Shown one piece after another: positions 60,266-64,000 of a DNA stretch of 64,000 nt. The notes beneath the pieces were generated by a model. That model did no database searches. It was not told the origin of the DNA and saw nothing but the letters and a program-made list of their open reading frames with translations. How positions within the stretch are numbered: the first letter of the stretch is position 1; each line of letters opens with the position of its first letter. A program made the translations under genes and the position numbers. This DNA comes from Diospyros lotus. Lineage: Eukaryota; Streptophyta; Magnoliopsida; Ericales; Ebenaceae. The stretch spans positions 28,123,616 through 28,187,615 of the forward strand of contig NC_068347.1 of assembly GCF_014633365.1 (NCBI RefSeq), given 5' to 3'.

Positions 60266-62368
60266 ATGGTGGCTGAGACAAAGCTGTCTTACTGTCCCCC
60301 GACCCTATCTCATCTCGACAACGGTTTCTTCGACGTCGCTTCCACCGCCAAACCGCCGGCGACGCCCTTCCGATCTTCCGCCCAATTCAGGCTCCCGACC
60401 ATCCCGCGGTATCGCTCGTTTTGACTTCGATTCTTTGATCTGTTTTCTGTTTCTCTTGCTTGAAGCTGGAATCATTTGTAGTTAAAAATTTTTTGACTAA
60501 CTAAAGGGATATTTATTTGGTTTATATTCGTTTTTGAACTCCAAATTGATGTCCCATCTTTTTCCTTTTCATTTCTTTTCCTTCAACTTGATGGGATCCA
60601 AGTTCCCAAGGTAGCTCACTTTTATTAGAAATTTTTGCTTGTATGGATATATACATATATCAAGCAATTTTGATTAGTCTTGGAATTAGATATTTCATGG
60701 CAGCGATACTTTTCGTGGCCTCTTAATTAATCGACATATGAAGTTAATTTGGCTGCCCGATAATCCTCTCCCCTTCTGTTTATCTTTTTCGACTTCCGGT
60801 TTTGCTATAAATTTGCTCTTATCATCCATCTGCTAACAGTACTATACCAAATGTTAGTGTTAGCTGATTTTTTATATTAATACTCGAGCTTTCTTTGTTG
60901 GCAGCTTGTATATAGAAACAGAACATTCTTTGTTCCCATACAGTTTTGGAAGATACGAGGACTTTTGGTTCCCTTTTCGTTAATTGCATTGCTCTAAGGA
61001 AATGCTTAAACATAATTTGTGACCAGAGCTTGTGCAGTTTCTTTTTCTTGTATGTTATTCTTTGCGGTTAGGCTGCTGATAATGGCTTAATGATCTTTAA
61101 CAGTTGCAGAAAGCCTTAAGCCCCATATACATCTTGTTATATTTATCATAAAAGAAGGCACTTTTTTAATGATAAATGTGAGAGTATAAGAAGATTAATC
61201 TTAACCCTACTTGCAATATGGCCATCGGAGTGTGACTGTTTCTGAAATCACTAGTTGGTTTATTGTTTGGTTAGCTTAGCTTCAAGAATGGCATTATAGT
61301 AGTTCTTGTATTTTGTTGAAACTGGAAATTGTGCTCCGCATTTACTTGGTCTTCATATTTGTCATTAGAGGTGATTTAACCCCGTGTCTTCTCTGTTTAA
61401 ATTAACAGCCTGTGAGCTGCTCAAAGATGATTGAATCTGCTGTCACAAATATGTTCATCCCAAACTTTCGTTCTGGTAGCCATACAGACAGGGGATACCG
61501 AGAATTCAATGAAGACGAACACATCTGCATTGATGATCTATCTGCACAATTAGGCCATCTGTTTGGGTGCCCTTTGCAAAGTGCTTTTTATGCCGTCTTT
61601 GATGGACATGGTGACTCCAATGCAGCAGCAGCTTACATCAAGGAGCATGCCATGAATTTATTCTTTGAAGATGTTAACTTGCCCCAAACATCTGAAATTA
61701 ACGATGCTTTCTTGAAAGAGTTGGTCAGTGCTCATCGCAGAGCGTTTCTTCTGGCTGACCAAGCATTGGCTGGAGAATCTAGTGTTTCTCCTTATTCCGG
61801 AACAACAGCACTGACTGCCCTATTACTCGGCAGGCATCTAATGGTCGCCAATGCTGGTGACTGTCGCGCTGTTCTCTGCCAGAAAGGAGTTGCATTGCAA
61901 ATGTCCCAAGACCACAGGCCTAGTTATCCACCAGAGTACCAGAGGGTGGAGAAGGTTGGTGGTTACATCGAGTATGGCTACCTCAATGGTGATCTTGCAG
62001 TCACTCGTGCCCTCGGAGACTGGTACATGAAATCTCCGTTAGGCTCTTCATCACCTCTAATCGCCGAGCCAGAAGTCGAACATATCATGCTAACCGAAGA
62101 AGATGAATTTCTGATTGTCGCTTGTGATGGAATCTGGGATGCCATCTCAAATGAGGAAGCAGTCAACTTGGTTCGGCGTGCACTAATGCGCCACGACAAC
62201 CCACAGGAGTGTGCCAAAGAACTGGTGAACGAAGCGCTGCGCCTGAACACAACGGACAACGTCACTGCAATCGTCTTGTGCTTCTCTCCTCCTCGTTCCC
62301 GGGAGCCTACTCCTCGCCGGCCAAGGTCGAGGCGCGACTGGAATAGGTTGAGGAACTTCCTGGACTGA
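60266..62368 (+). CDS. Protein phosphatase 2C (PPM family)
   Basis: Mn/Mg-dependent Ser/Thr phosphatase. Model: exon 1 60266-60408 (MVAETKLSYCPPTLSHLDNG start), exon 2 61417-62368, 364 residues in frame. PP2C motifs in order: REFNEDEHICIDDL with metal Glu-Asp at 80-81 (Asn replaces the usual Met before them), YAVFDGHGD (D110, G111), SGTTALTALLLGRHLMVANA, GDCRAVLCQKG, SQDHRP, GYLNGDLAVTRALGDW, PEVEHIMLTEEDEFLIVACD, DGIWD and TTDNVTAIVLCF. The tail is Arg/Pro-rich (PRSREPTPRRPRSRRDWN). It resembles the DBP1/PP2C49-like plant group. The normal-looking acceptor AACAG (61408) would break the frame after exon 1; an AG eight bases further (61416) restores it. If neither is used, translation could begin at Met in exon 2 (about 61427), leaving the catalytic domain intact. 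Confidence 0.85.

Positions 62369-64000
<1,632 letters not shown>

Overview
The window is nuclear DNA of a flowering plant, most likely a woody eudicot. The support is intron-split genes with GT/AG borders, AT-rich intergenic DNA, plant-specific families (inositol transporter INT4, ECT-type YTH protein, GALT1-type galactosyltransferase, plant GH28 and PP2C) and many plant transposable elements. I do not name a species. No CRISPR array, bacterial operon, tRNA or rRNA gene was seen.

Layout. 1-7100: transposon debris (CACTA-type transposase-associated domain, hAT transposase C-terminus, LTR-retroelement-like tract) plus two unexplained exon-like stretches on the minus strand. 7241-8575: a hAT-like element with an exact 8-bp target duplication and a second hAT MITE nested in it. 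9662-12061 (+): inositol transporter, six exons. 12932-19879: degenerate Ty1/copia element with both LTRs and an exact TSD, interrupted by a 1.6-kb solo LTR. 23500-28683 (+): YTH-domain m6A reader with a SINE in an intron. 29473-36720 (-): small LYR-motif protein whose 5.4-kb intron holds an LTR-like insertion that itself holds a 1-kb hAT element. 38953-41864 (-): polygalacturonase. 43066-48170: several MITEs. 50991-57500 (+): beta-1,3-galactosyltransferase with a hAT MITE in its last intron. 59234-59881: Mutator-like element with a 9-bp TSD and GC-rich cargo. 60266-62368 (+): PP2C phosphatase. 63454 to the end (+): first exon of mitochondrial dihydrolipoyl dehydrogenase.

How the genes relate. 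The seven genes are unrelated housekeeping, cell-wall and signalling genes, each with its own promoter; nothing suggests a cluster or shared pathway. The ECT and LYR genes converge, with about 0.8 kb between their stop codons. All exon models were built by hand from reading frame, splice consensus and family similarity. For the transporter, YTH, LYR, polygalacturonase and galactosyltransferase genes the summed exons are exact multiples of three. Two 5' ends are open: the YTH gene's first exon does not join in frame, and the PP2C gene needs a non-canonical-looking acceptor.

I found no convincing new biological system. The most informative content is a dense, nested set of MITE/hAT/MULE/LTR insertions, most with recognisable target-site duplications, including repeat families I cannot name from memory.
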